Assembly: GCA_000433535.1 (NCBI GenBank)
Contig: FR892665.1
Location: 70,905 to 95,330, forward strand
Reading direction: 5' to 3'
DNA length: 24,426 bases
Source: Dorea sp. CAG:317
GTDB taxonomy: Bacteria; Bacillota; Clostridia; Lachnospirales; Lachnospiraceae
The notes under the pieces were generated by a model that worked only from the letters and a program-made list of their open reading frames with translations, had not been told where the DNA came from and did no database searches. Shown piece after piece: positions 8,030 to 15,562 of the stretch (the stretch's first letter is position 1; each line of letters opens with the position of its first letter). The position numbers were made by a program, and so were the translations under genes.

Positions 8030-8063
8030 ACAAACGACAATCAAAAGATAAGGGAGAGAGAAC

Positions 8064-9095
8064 ATGGAGTTTATGAAAAAAAACTGGAAAGGTATATTAT
8101 TTTGTCTGGCAATAGCATTGCCTTCTGCATTTTTAGGGGAAAAGTTTCCTGTCATAGGAGGCCCGGTATTTGCAATCCTAATAGGAATGGTGCTTGCATT
8201 AGTGATTAAAAATCGGGAACCATTGGAAAGCGGCGTGAAATATACATCGAAAAAGATTTTACAATATGCAGTTGTATTGCTTGGTTTCGGATTGAATTTA
8301 GAAGTTGTTATGCAGACCGGAAAACAATCACTTCCGATTATTCTGTGTACAATTACAACTTCACTTGTAATTTCGTATGTGCTTCATAAGGCGATGCACA
8401 TTCCGTCAAAAATATCTACGCTGATAGGTGTGGGCTCATCTATTTGCGGAGGGTCTGCGATTGCAGCGACAGCTCCTGTTATTGATGCGGATGAAGAAGA
8501 TGTTGCACAGGCAATTTCTGTAATCTTTCTCTTTAATATTCTGGCGGCACTTACTTTCCCGGCATTAGGAGCGGCGTTGGGGTTTTCCACAACGTCAGGG
8601 GAAACATTCGGAATTTTTGCAGGGACAGCAGTAAATGACACATCTTCAGTAACGGCAGCAGCGTCTACATGGGACAGTATTTACCATCTTGGAAGTCAGA
8701 CATTGGATAAGGCGGTTACGGTAAAATTAACAAGAACACTTGCGATCATTCCGATTACTTTGGGACTTGCACTGTATCGCGCAAGAAAGGCAGAAGAACA
8801 GAGCGGAGAAAAAGTATCTATGCGCAAAGTGTTCCCGTTCTTTATACTTTTCTTCATCGGAGCAAGTATTATTACAACAGTTGCAACGGCAGCGGGGATA
8901 CCTGCAGAGACGTTCCAGCCATTAAAAGAATTATCCAAATTCTTCATTGTTATGGCGATGGGCGCAATCGGATTTAATACGAATGTTGTAAAATTAGTAA
9001 AAAGCGGTGGGAAGCCGATTTTAATGGGTATGGCTTGCTGGATGGGAATTACAGTTGTGACATTGATTATGCAGCACTTGATGCATTTGTGGTAA
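8064..9095 (+). CDS. yeiH: YeiH-family putative sulfate/sulfite exporter
   Basis: Integral membrane protein of 343 residues, PF03601 (YeiH) family. It has ten or so hydrophobic segments. Conserved-looking stretches are VLLGFGLNL, a glycine-rich loop with GSSICGGSAIAATAPVI, GTAVNDTSSVTAAA, VKLTRTLAIIPI and AMGAIGFNTN, in the order usual for the family. It would export a small anion from the cytoplasm; sulfate or sulfite is proposed for relatives, without firm proof. GGGAG about 8 bases upstream supports ATG 8064; ATG 8073 is an alternative. It is transcribed away from a LysR regulator and ends at a strong terminator, so it is a single-gene unit. Confidence 0.88.
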   Translation: MEFMKKNWKGILFCLAIALPSAFLGEKFPVIGGPVFAILIGMVLALVIKNREPLESGVKYTSKKILQYAVVLLGFGLNLEVVMQTGKQSLPIILCTITTSLVISYVLHKAMHIPSKISTLIGVGSSICGGSAIAATAPVIDADEEDVAQAISVIFLFNILAALTFPALGAALGFSTTSGETFGIFAGTAVNDTSSVTAAASTWDSIYHLGSQTLDKAVTVKLTRTLAIIPITLGLALYRARKAEEQSGEKVSMRKVFPFFILFFIGASIITTVATAAGIPAETFQPLKELSKFFIVMAMGAIGFNTNVVKLVKSGGKPILMGMACWMGITVVTLIMQHLMHLW

Positions 9096-9113
9096 AATGA
9101 ATACAAGAAAGAA

Positions 9114-9138
9114 GGTCGGAGACGCCGGCCTTTTTTTT
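9114..9138 (+). terminator. Rho-independent terminator after yeiH
   Basis: GGTCGG (9114-9119) pairs with CCGGCC (9125-9130), with one wobble, and is followed by eight T residues. Confidence 0.85.
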
Positions 9139-9141
9139 GCA

Positions 9142-9182
9142 TTTTAAGTTTAGAAGAAGAGAGAATAAAGTATGCTTCTTAG
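9142..9182 (+). repeat. Direct repeat, left copy, of an antiporter gene 5' end
   Basis: These 41 bases match 17779-17820 at 40 of 42 aligned positions (one substitution, one gap). The repeat contains leader sequence plus ATGCTTCTTAG, the start codon and first codons of an antiporter-like gene. The two copies bracket the whole alpha-galactoside/sucrose locus. Confidence 0.85.
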
Positions 9183-9348
9183 TAAAGGCGCAGAAAATAT
9201 TTTTCAAGGAGAATGCCAACTCCTTACTATAGCACGCACCATTGCATTCGTTCCAAAGATTATTTTTTTTGATGAAGCGATAAGTAAAGTGTACTGTGGC
9301 AGGAGTTCTTTACGGAATGTTCTTTATGGAAAAATTATATCCGTTTAA
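9172..9348 (+). pseudogene. Remnant of an ABC exporter ATPase (signature to Walker B)
   Basis: A 58-codon frame begins with the antiporter-like MLLS of the repeat. It then runs into a segment recognisable as the end of an ABC ATPase: FQGECQLLTIARTIAF is a decayed LSxGQ signature helix, and PKIIFFDEAISKV matches the Walker B DEATSxVD. There is no Walker A and no membrane domain. The glutamine after the signature G has become E-C, and the D-loop is lost. It overlaps the 3' end of the AraC gene on the other strand and has no ribosome-binding site of its own beyond the repeat leader. It is a relic rather than a functional gene. The identity of the parent exporter is unknown. Confidence 0.55.
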
Positions 9349-10189
9349 ATGGGTTTTCATTACGCCATTGTCTAGGAGAAATCCCATAAATTTTTTTGAA
9401 AGCTCTGGAAAAATGCAGTTGGTTTGAATAGCCGACTGCGGAGCCGACTTCAGCAATGGATAAAGAAGTCAGTTTTAGCAATTCGGTTGCTTTAGTCATT
9501 CGATAGGAAATGAGAAATTCCTGTGGAGATTTTCCTAAAACCTCATGGAAAATTTTCCCGAAATAGCTACGATTTAAACCACAGCAGGCGGCAATCTCTT
9601 CGACGGTAATGTCGTTTTGAAAATTTTGTTCAATAAAAGAAAGCGCTTCTTTGATATAAAAATCCCGTAAATTATTACTTTTACTTATCTGAGTGATTGC
9701 AGAAGATTTTACGAAGCTATCGATAAAAAGGTATAAATGACCAATCAGATGAAATGGAGAATCGTCTTTATGATTTATGATATATAACATTTCATCTTTC
9801 ATAGTCTGAGCAACATCCTTATATTTGGCTTTGTAAACCGGAGAATTAACGCATAACCCAGACAATTCTACAGTTTCTTTGGCTCGAAGGCCATCAAATT
9901 CAATCCAAACATATTCCCAAGGTTGTTGAGCATCTGCGATATAGGTGCAGATTTGATTTGGAAAAATCATGAAGCCTTGACCACTTTTAATAGAATAAGA
10001 AATTGATTCTTTTTTGGAATTTTCGGCAATTAAAGTACCGGTTCCGGAAATCACATAGTGGAAAAGAAAATGATTGCGCATTGCAGGACCAAATGAATGG
10101 GAAGGTTCGCAATGCTCCCAGCCAAATTGATACAGTCCCAGATCTATGAAATTTTTGCTTGGAAAAATAGAAAAAATAACTTCACTCAT
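9335..10189 (-). CDS. AraC-family regulator of the alpha-galactoside locus
   Basis: Transcription regulator of 284 residues. The N-terminal half (about 1-150) is a cupin-like sugar-sensing domain with HYVISGTGTLI, IKSGQGFMIFPNQ and WEYVWIEFDG. The C-terminal 100 residues hold two helix-turn-helix units (ITVEEIAACCGLNRSYFGKI and SIAEVGSAVGYSNQLHFSRA) ending in the AraC signature FKKIYGISPRQWR. The start at 10189 is chosen over 10204 because AGGTG lies 6 bases before it. It is divergent from the sugar ABC operon across a 160-base gap, and its kind (MsmR/AgaR-like) commonly activates raffinose operons. It probably responds to melibiose or a galactoside and activates the weak promoter at 10307-10335. 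Confidence 0.9.
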   Translation of the reverse strand: MSEVIFSIFPSKNFIDLGLYQFGWEHCEPSHSFGPAMRNHFLFHYVISGTGTLIAENSKKESISYSIKSGQGFMIFPNQICTYIADAQQPWEYVWIEFDGLRAKETVELSGLCVNSPVYKAKYKDVAQTMKDEMLYIINHKDDSPFHLIGHLYLFIDSFVKSSAITQISKSNNLRDFYIKEALSFIEQNFQNDITVEEIAACCGLNRSYFGKIFHEVLGKSPQEFLISYRMTKATELLKLTSLSIAEVGSAVGYSNQLHFSRAFKKIYGISPRQWRNENPFKRI

Positions 10190-10204
10190 ATACAACACCT
10201 GCAT

Positions 10205-10364
10205 TTATTTCTTTGTTCTTATACATAAATATATCAAAATGCTAGGTGATTTACAATATCGATATTTAAAATAGCATAAAGATATAAAAGCTGAATTATG
10301 ATGATATTTTAAGACGCATAATGGTATGATATGATACTTATAGAAAAGGTTAGGAGGAAAAAAT
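10205..10364. promoter_or_regulatory. Divergent control region of araC-type gene and sugar operon
   Basis: For the sugar operon, overlapping TATGAT elements (10325-10330 and 10330-10335) lack a good -35, as expected for AraC activation. Candidate sites upstream are the perfect palindrome AATATCGATATT (10255-10266) and, almost concentric with it, ATGCTA (10239-10244) facing TAGCAT (10272-10277). AGGAGG at 10352-10357 serves the binding-protein gene. Confidence 0.4.
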
Positions 10365-11654
10365 ATGAAAAGGACATGGATGAAAAGATTGATAGTTGTA
10401 AGTTGCTGTATTACGACGTCTTTTGTCTTTCAAGGATGTGAAAAGGCAAAAAACAACAGTGTAACAGAAATAGAGATCGTTCAGTATAAGCCGGAAGCGG
10501 CAGCTTACTTTGAAGAACTAGAAGATGAATTCAATGCCTTACATGATGATATACAGTTGACGATAAACTCACCAAATGATGCAAATGCGATTTTACGAAC
10601 ACGATTTATCCGTGAAGATTATCCGGATATTATCGGTGTTGGCGGAGATATCAATTATTCTTATTACATGGATGCCGAGATTTTTGCAGATATTTCAGAT
10701 TATGAAGGGCTGAAGAAAATTAAACAGGCATATCTTGATATTGATCAAGCATTGGAACTGGTGCCAATGGACGGAGTTTATGCGGTTCCTTATGCCGCAA
10801 ATGCAGCAGGAATTCTATACAATAAAGATTTATTCCAAGAACATGGATGGCAGATACCGAGAAATTGGGAGGAATTGATGGCGCTTTGTGAAGAAATAAA
10901 AGGAGAAGGCATACTACCATTTTATTTTGGATTCAAAGATACATGGACATGCCTTGCACCGTGGAATTCTATGGCAGTAGATTTGGCACCGGCCGATGTT
11001 GCACAACAAGTAAATCGTAGTAAGACTACATTTTCGAAGGAATATCGGGAACTGTCAGAAAAATATTTGAAGCTTATTGAATACGGACCGGAGGATCCAT
11101 TTGCATACGGATACAATGATGCATGTACTGCCTTTGCAAAAGGAGAGTCAGCAATGTATCCTATCGGAAGTTATGCCGTACCACAAATTTTATCAGTAAA
11201 TCCGCAATTAAATATTGATTCATTTGTGATGCCTGCAAACGATCTGGCAGAGAAAAATGCATTGAATTCCGGAATTGATCTACAGTTCTGCGTGGCAGAG
11301 ACCTGTGAGAATAAAGAAGCTGCCTATGAAGTGCTTGATTTTCTGTATTCGGATGAAAATATGCAGGCATATGCCGATTTGCAAAATGCTATTCCGTGCA
11401 AAGAAGGAGATTTTAAATTGTCTCCAATGCTGAACGGTATGACAGAGTATATCAAAGCCGGGAAAATGTTCGATTTTCAGGATCATTATTATCCATCAGA
11501 AATGGCAGTGGATGCACAAATTCAGACGTTTTTAATTCGAAAAGATGTGGATGCGTTTTTAAAAAGATTTGATACAGATTGGCTGCGATACAATAGAGAT
11601 ATTATTCGTATGGTAGAAGAATACGAAAATAGTCGGAAGAAATCAACAAAATAA
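10365..11654 (+). CDS. Sugar ABC transporter substrate-binding lipoprotein
   Basis: Extracellular solute-binding protein, family 1, 429 residues. The N-terminus is a lipoprotein signal: basic MKRTWMKR, a hydrophobic stretch, and a lipobox FQGC with the modified cysteine at about residue 25. The mature part has the family's hinge-region segments DYPDIIGVGGD, GVYAVPYAANAAGILYNKDLF and a TW.CLAPWN ligand-site region rich in tryptophan and tyrosine. AGGAGG is 7 bases before the ATG. It is the first gene of the operon, followed by two permeases and the enzymes for alpha-galactosides and sucrose. Raffinose, melibiose or stachyose are therefore the likely ligands by context. Assignment to the family is firm. 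Confidence 0.92.
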   Translation: MKRTWMKRLIVVSCCITTSFVFQGCEKAKNNSVTEIEIVQYKPEAAAYFEELEDEFNALHDDIQLTINSPNDANAILRTRFIREDYPDIIGVGGDINYSYYMDAEIFADISDYEGLKKIKQAYLDIDQALELVPMDGVYAVPYAANAAGILYNKDLFQEHGWQIPRNWEELMALCEEIKGEGILPFYFGFKDTWTCLAPWNSMAVDLAPADVAQQVNRSKTTFSKEYRELSEKYLKLIEYGPEDPFAYGYNDACTAFAKGESAMYPIGSYAVPQILSVNPQLNIDSFVMPANDLAEKNALNSGIDLQFCVAETCENKEAAYEVLDFLYSDENMQAYADLQNAIPCKEGDFKLSPMLNGMTEYIKAGKMFDFQDHYYPSEMAVDAQIQTFLIRKDVDAFLKRFDTDWLRYNRDIIRMVEEYENSRKKSTK

Positions 11655-11668
11655 AGGAGACAAATGGG

Positions 11669-12535
11669 ATGAAGAATGAAAGAAAGAAAACGTTTCTGAT
11701 AATTACAATACCGATTTTGGCGTTATTTATTTGTTTTAATACAATTCCATTGATCAGAGGAATTATATATAGTTTTACAAATTCAAGAGGATTTGGTAAC
11801 TATGATTATGTAGGTTTTCGAAATTACATGGATTTGTTTACAGATACAAGAGTATTGAAATCGTATTGGTTTACTTTTAAATTGGCAATCGTTACAACCA
11901 TTGTGGTAAATGTGATCAGTTTGTTACTTGCATTAGCGTTGAATAGTAAGATTCGTGCAAAAAGTTTTTTTAGAGGTGCATATTTTCTGCCGAATATTTT
12001 AGGATCATTGGTAGTGGGGTATATTTTCAACTATTTCTTCACATATATTGTCCCTGCGGTTGCAGATATGGTTGGAGTGGAAGGATTAAAATCCAGCATC
12101 TTATCTAATCCGAATACTGCGTGGATCGGTATTATGATTGTGTGTGCATGGCAGGCAATTGCAATGAATACGATAATCTACATTTCCGGTTTACAGACGG
12201 TTCCGGTTGATGTCTATGAGGCTGGAGAATTAGATGGAGCAACCGGAATTATGAAATTCAGAAAACTTACATTCCCGTTGATTATTCCATTTTTTAGTAT
12301 CAATATGGTGCTTTGTATCAAAAATTTCCTTATGGTATTTGATCAAATCATGGCGTTAACAAAAGGTGGTCCGGCACAAAGTACAGAATCTATTTCCTAC
12401 TTAATCTATAACAATGGAATGTCTGGTGGACAATTTGGTTTTCAAAGTGCAAATGCAGTTGTATTTTTCATTGTGATCGTTATAATCTCGGTTATGCAGA
12501 TGAAGATATCCAGTAAGAAGGAGGAGCAGTTATGA
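11669..12535 (+). CDS. Sugar ABC transporter permease, MalF/MsmF type
   Basis: Inner-membrane permease of 288 residues with six hydrophobic segments. The EAA loop that docks on the ATPase is clear: YEAGELDGATGIMKFRKLTFPLI. AAGGAGA at 11654-11660 is 8 bases before the start. Its TGA overlaps the start of the second permease (ATGA at 12532-12535), which implies translational coupling and 1:1 production. It pairs with the next gene to form the channel for the binding protein upstream. No ATPase is encoded in the locus, as is usual for MsmE-type systems that share a common MsmK-like ATPase. Confidence 0.92.
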   Translation: MKNERKKTFLIITIPILALFICFNTIPLIRGIIYSFTNSRGFGNYDYVGFRNYMDLFTDTRVLKSYWFTFKLAIVTTIVVNVISLLLALALNSKIRAKSFFRGAYFLPNILGSLVVGYIFNYFFTYIVPAVADMVGVEGLKSSILSNPNTAWIGIMIVCAWQAIAMNTIIYISGLQTVPVDVYEAGELDGATGIMKFRKLTFPLIIPFFSINMVLCIKNFLMVFDQIMALTKGGPAQSTESISYLIYNNGMSGGQFGFQSANAVVFFIVIVIISVMQMKISSKKEEQL

Positions 12536-13365
12536 TAAACAAAAAGAAAAATTTACCGGCGATGATTTTGCTTATATTGGGTCTGTCTGCGATTGCACTT
12601 CCGCTATATATGACAATTGTCATTGCTTTTAAACAGCCAACAGAGATGACCAACAGTATTGCCGGCATCCTGTCTCTGCCTCAGACGTGGAGTCTGCATA
12701 ATTTTAAAGAAGCGATGAGGGTTACAGATTTTTGGCATTCTCTGGGGAATAGTTTGATGATTACGATCGTGACTGTTGGCTTATCATTGGTAATTCATTC
12801 CTTGATGGGCTATGCACTTGCCAGAAACAGAAAGGAAAGTAAATTTTATAATTTTGTATATTTGTTTATTGTGAGTGGAATGTTTGTGCCGTTTGCGATT
12901 TTGATGATGCCGTTGGCAAAACAGACAGCAGAAATGGGATTGGAAAATTGGTTTGGCGTGGTGTTATTGTATGTTGTTTTTTATATGCCGATGAATATTC
13001 TTCTTTATTCGGGATATTTGGTAAATATTCCATTAGCTTTGGAAGAAGCGGCAAAAGTAGACGGAGCTTCCATTTGGAAAACATACTGGTCCGTGATTTT
13101 TCCGGTTATGAAGCCGATGCATGCAACGGTTGCAGTACTTACTGCATTATCCGTATGGAATGATGTTATGACACCATTGGTGATTATGGCAGGAAAAGAA
13201 TGGAATACATTGCCGCTTGCACAATTGAATTTCCAGTCACAATTTGGAACAAATTATAATCTGGCATTTGCTTCATATTTATTATCCTTAGTTCCTATAT
13301 TGATTTTTTATTTAATCTGTCAGAAACAGATCTTAGACGGCGTAGTAAATGGTGCAGTGAAATAA
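12532..13365 (+). CDS. Sugar ABC transporter permease, MalG/MsmG type
   Basis: Second permease of the importer, 277 residues, six hydrophobic segments. The EAA loop is EEAAKVDGASIWKTYWSVIFPVMKP, followed by the usual VWNDVMTPLV. It begins inside the stop codon of the first permease. The alpha-galactosidase gene starts 19 bases later, so transport and hydrolysis are co-expressed. Family assignment is secure; the substrate is inferred from the downstream enzymes. Confidence 0.92.
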   Translation: MINKKKNLPAMILLILGLSAIALPLYMTIVIAFKQPTEMTNSIAGILSLPQTWSLHNFKEAMRVTDFWHSLGNSLMITIVTVGLSLVIHSLMGYALARNRKESKFYNFVYLFIVSGMFVPFAILMMPLAKQTAEMGLENWFGVVLLYVVFYMPMNILLYSGYLVNIPLALEEAAKVDGASIWKTYWSVIFPVMKPMHATVAVLTALSVWNDVMTPLVIMAGKEWNTLPLAQLNFQSQFGTNYNLAFASYLLSLVPILIFYLICQKQILDGVVNGAVK

Positions 13366-13384
13366 AGAAAAGGAGAAACGATAT

Positions 13385-15562
13385 ATGGCGATTCGATATT
13401 GGAAAGAAAAACAGATTTTTTCAATTGATACTAAGAATACAACCTATCAGATGAAGGTGGATTCCTATGGATTTTTGCTACATTTATATTATGGAGCAAA
13501 AGTAAACGGAGCAATGGACTATCTTTTAACTTATGCAGATCGAGGATTTTCCGGGAATCCGGCTGAAGCAGGAGCGGACAGAACGTATTCCTTGGATGTT
13601 CTTCCACAAGAGTATCCGACTTGGGGAACAGGGGATTACAGAAATGCAGCCTTGCTCATTCAAAATGCAGATCATTCAGAAAGCTGTAAGCTTCAATATG
13701 CAGGACATACGATTAAAAAAGGGAAATATAACTTATCGGGTTTGCCGGCAGTTTATGCAGAAGAAAACGAAGCGGAAACTTTAGAAATATATATGGAAGA
13801 TTGTGTCAGCAATTTAAAAGTCACATTGTTATATGGGGTGGTGGAACAACTTGATATCATAACAAGAAGCGTAATCATTGAAAATCATGGCTCTGAAAAT
13901 ATCATAATAGAAAAAGCGGGATCTGCGTGCTTAGAATTATTGCCCGGACAATATGATCTGCTTAGTTTTTGCGGACGTCATACTATGGAAAGAACTGTGC
14001 AGAGAAAAAGGATAGGTTATGGCAGCAGTGTGTTTGAAAGCAGGCGGGGAACCTCCAGTCATCAATATAATCCGGCATTTATTTTAGCGGATGTAAATGC
14101 GACAGAAGATTGTGGAAATTGCTATGGGATTGCGTTTGTATATAGCGGTGGATTTCGATTTGAAACAGAAAAAGATCCGTACGATCAAGTGCGGACTGTT
14201 ATGAGCATCCAACCGGAACAATTTGCTTATCCGTTAAATCCCGGAGAGCGATTCGTCGTACCGGAAACCATTTTCTCTTTTTCTCAGAATGGCTTCGGAG
14301 CATTGAGTCACAACTATCACAATTGCATCAATCATCATGTGATTCGTAGAAGTTTCCAGAAAAAAATGCGTCCCGTTTTGATCAATAGTTGGGAAGCTGC
14401 GTATTTCGATTTTACAGGAGAAACCATGCTGGAATTGGCAAAAAATGCAGCGGATGTAGGAATCGACTTGGTTGTTATGGATGATGGGTGGTTTGGAAAA
14501 AGAGACGATGACAATAGCGGATTAGGAGATTGGGAAGTCAACGAAGAGAAACTCGGCTGTTCACTCGGGACTTTGATAGAAAAAATAAACGAGTTGGGTG
14601 TTGACTTTGGAATTTGGATTGAACCGGAAATGATTTCGGAAGATAGTACATTGTATAGGAACCATCCGGATTGGGTGCTGCAGATTCCGGGAAGAAGTCC
14701 GGTTCGCTCCAGAAATCAACTTGTATTAGATTTTTCCAGAAAAGATGTGAGAGATTATATCTTTGCTTCGATATGCAAAGTTTTGGATCAGGGGAATATC
14801 ACCTATGTAAAATGGGATATGAATCGAAGCATTTCAGATGTATATTCGCATGTGAGTGTAAGAGGAACTGTATTACATGATTATGTAGTAGGAGTCTATG
14901 ACTTTTTAGAACAAATGATTCAAAGATATCCGGAGCTTTTGATTGAGGGATGCAGCGGCGGAGGAGGAAGATTCGATATCGGAATGTTGTATTATACACC
15001 GCAAATATGGTGCAGTGATAATACAGATGCGATTGATCGAACCAAAATTCAATACGGAACATCATTCTTTTATCCGGCATCTGCAGTAGGGTCGCATGTA
15101 TCGGCGGTTCCAAATCATCAGACCGGACGCATTACCAGTTTAAAAACTCGGGCAGTCGTTGCGATGGCAGGTACTTTTGGATATGAATTAAATCTGCAGA
15201 TGCTAAGTGCAGAAGAGAAGGAAGAAATAAAAGAACAAGTTGCCGTATTCAAAAAGCAGAATGAATTGATTCAACAAGGAACATACTATCGGCTGACAAA
15301 TCCGATGGAAGACGCAATGGCAGCATGGTTGTTTGTATCAGAAAATAAAAAACATGCATTGTTCAATGTTGTGGTGCTGGATAAACAGGCGAATGCGGGA
15401 GTGACTTTTATCAAATTAAAAGGTTTGCTGGAAGGAAGCACATATATCTCATCGGTAGATAACAGAGAATATGCTGCGGATGGATTGATGGAAGCAGGAT
15501 TTCCAATACCAAGCACTCTCGGAGAATATGAGGCATATCAGGTGGAATTCATATGGAAGTAA
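13385..15562 (+). CDS. Alpha-galactosidase, GH36
   Basis: Retaining alpha-galactosidase of 725 residues, no signal peptide, so it acts inside the cell on imported raffinose, stachyose or melibiose and releases galactose. The N-terminal beta-sandwich (about 1-320) precedes a TIM barrel and a short C-terminal domain. The nucleophile is D478 in VKWDMNR, the acid/base D545 in CSDNTD, and the substrate loop DDGWFGKRDDD is present. It closely resembles the galactosidase half of R. gnavus AgaSK but stops before any kinase domain. The kinase is instead encoded in the next gene, whose ATG overlaps this gene's last 10 bases in another frame. An AAAGGAG site precedes the ATG. Confidence 0.93.
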   Translation: MAIRYWKEKQIFSIDTKNTTYQMKVDSYGFLLHLYYGAKVNGAMDYLLTYADRGFSGNPAEAGADRTYSLDVLPQEYPTWGTGDYRNAALLIQNADHSESCKLQYAGHTIKKGKYNLSGLPAVYAEENEAETLEIYMEDCVSNLKVTLLYGVVEQLDIITRSVIIENHGSENIIIEKAGSACLELLPGQYDLLSFCGRHTMERTVQRKRIGYGSSVFESRRGTSSHQYNPAFILADVNATEDCGNCYGIAFVYSGGFRFETEKDPYDQVRTVMSIQPEQFAYPLNPGERFVVPETIFSFSQNGFGALSHNYHNCINHHVIRRSFQKKMRPVLINSWEAAYFDFTGETMLELAKNAADVGIDLVVMDDGWFGKRDDDNSGLGDWEVNEEKLGCSLGTLIEKINELGVDFGIWIEPEMISEDSTLYRNHPDWVLQIPGRSPVRSRNQLVLDFSRKDVRDYIFASICKVLDQGNITYVKWDMNRSISDVYSHVSVRGTVLHDYVVGVYDFLEQMIQRYPELLIEGCSGGGGRFDIGMLYYTPQIWCSDNTDAIDRTKIQYGTSFFYPASAVGSHVSAVPNHQTGRITSLKTRAVVAMAGTFGYELNLQMLSAEEKEEIKEQVAVFKKQNELIQQGTYYRLTNPMEDAMAAWLFVSENKKHALFNVVVLDKQANAGVTFIKLKGLLEGSTYISSVDNREYAADGLMEAGFPIPSTLGEYEAYQVEFIWK

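Noticed and set aside
7822..8063. Searched the lysR-yeiH gap for a riboswitch
   Set aside because: AT-rich repeats and promoters explain the structure; no conserved riboswitch core was recognised.
8696..9142. Minus-strand open frame of 148 codons opposite yeiH
   Set aside because: It is antisense to conserved membrane segments, has no family resemblance, and runs through the terminator.
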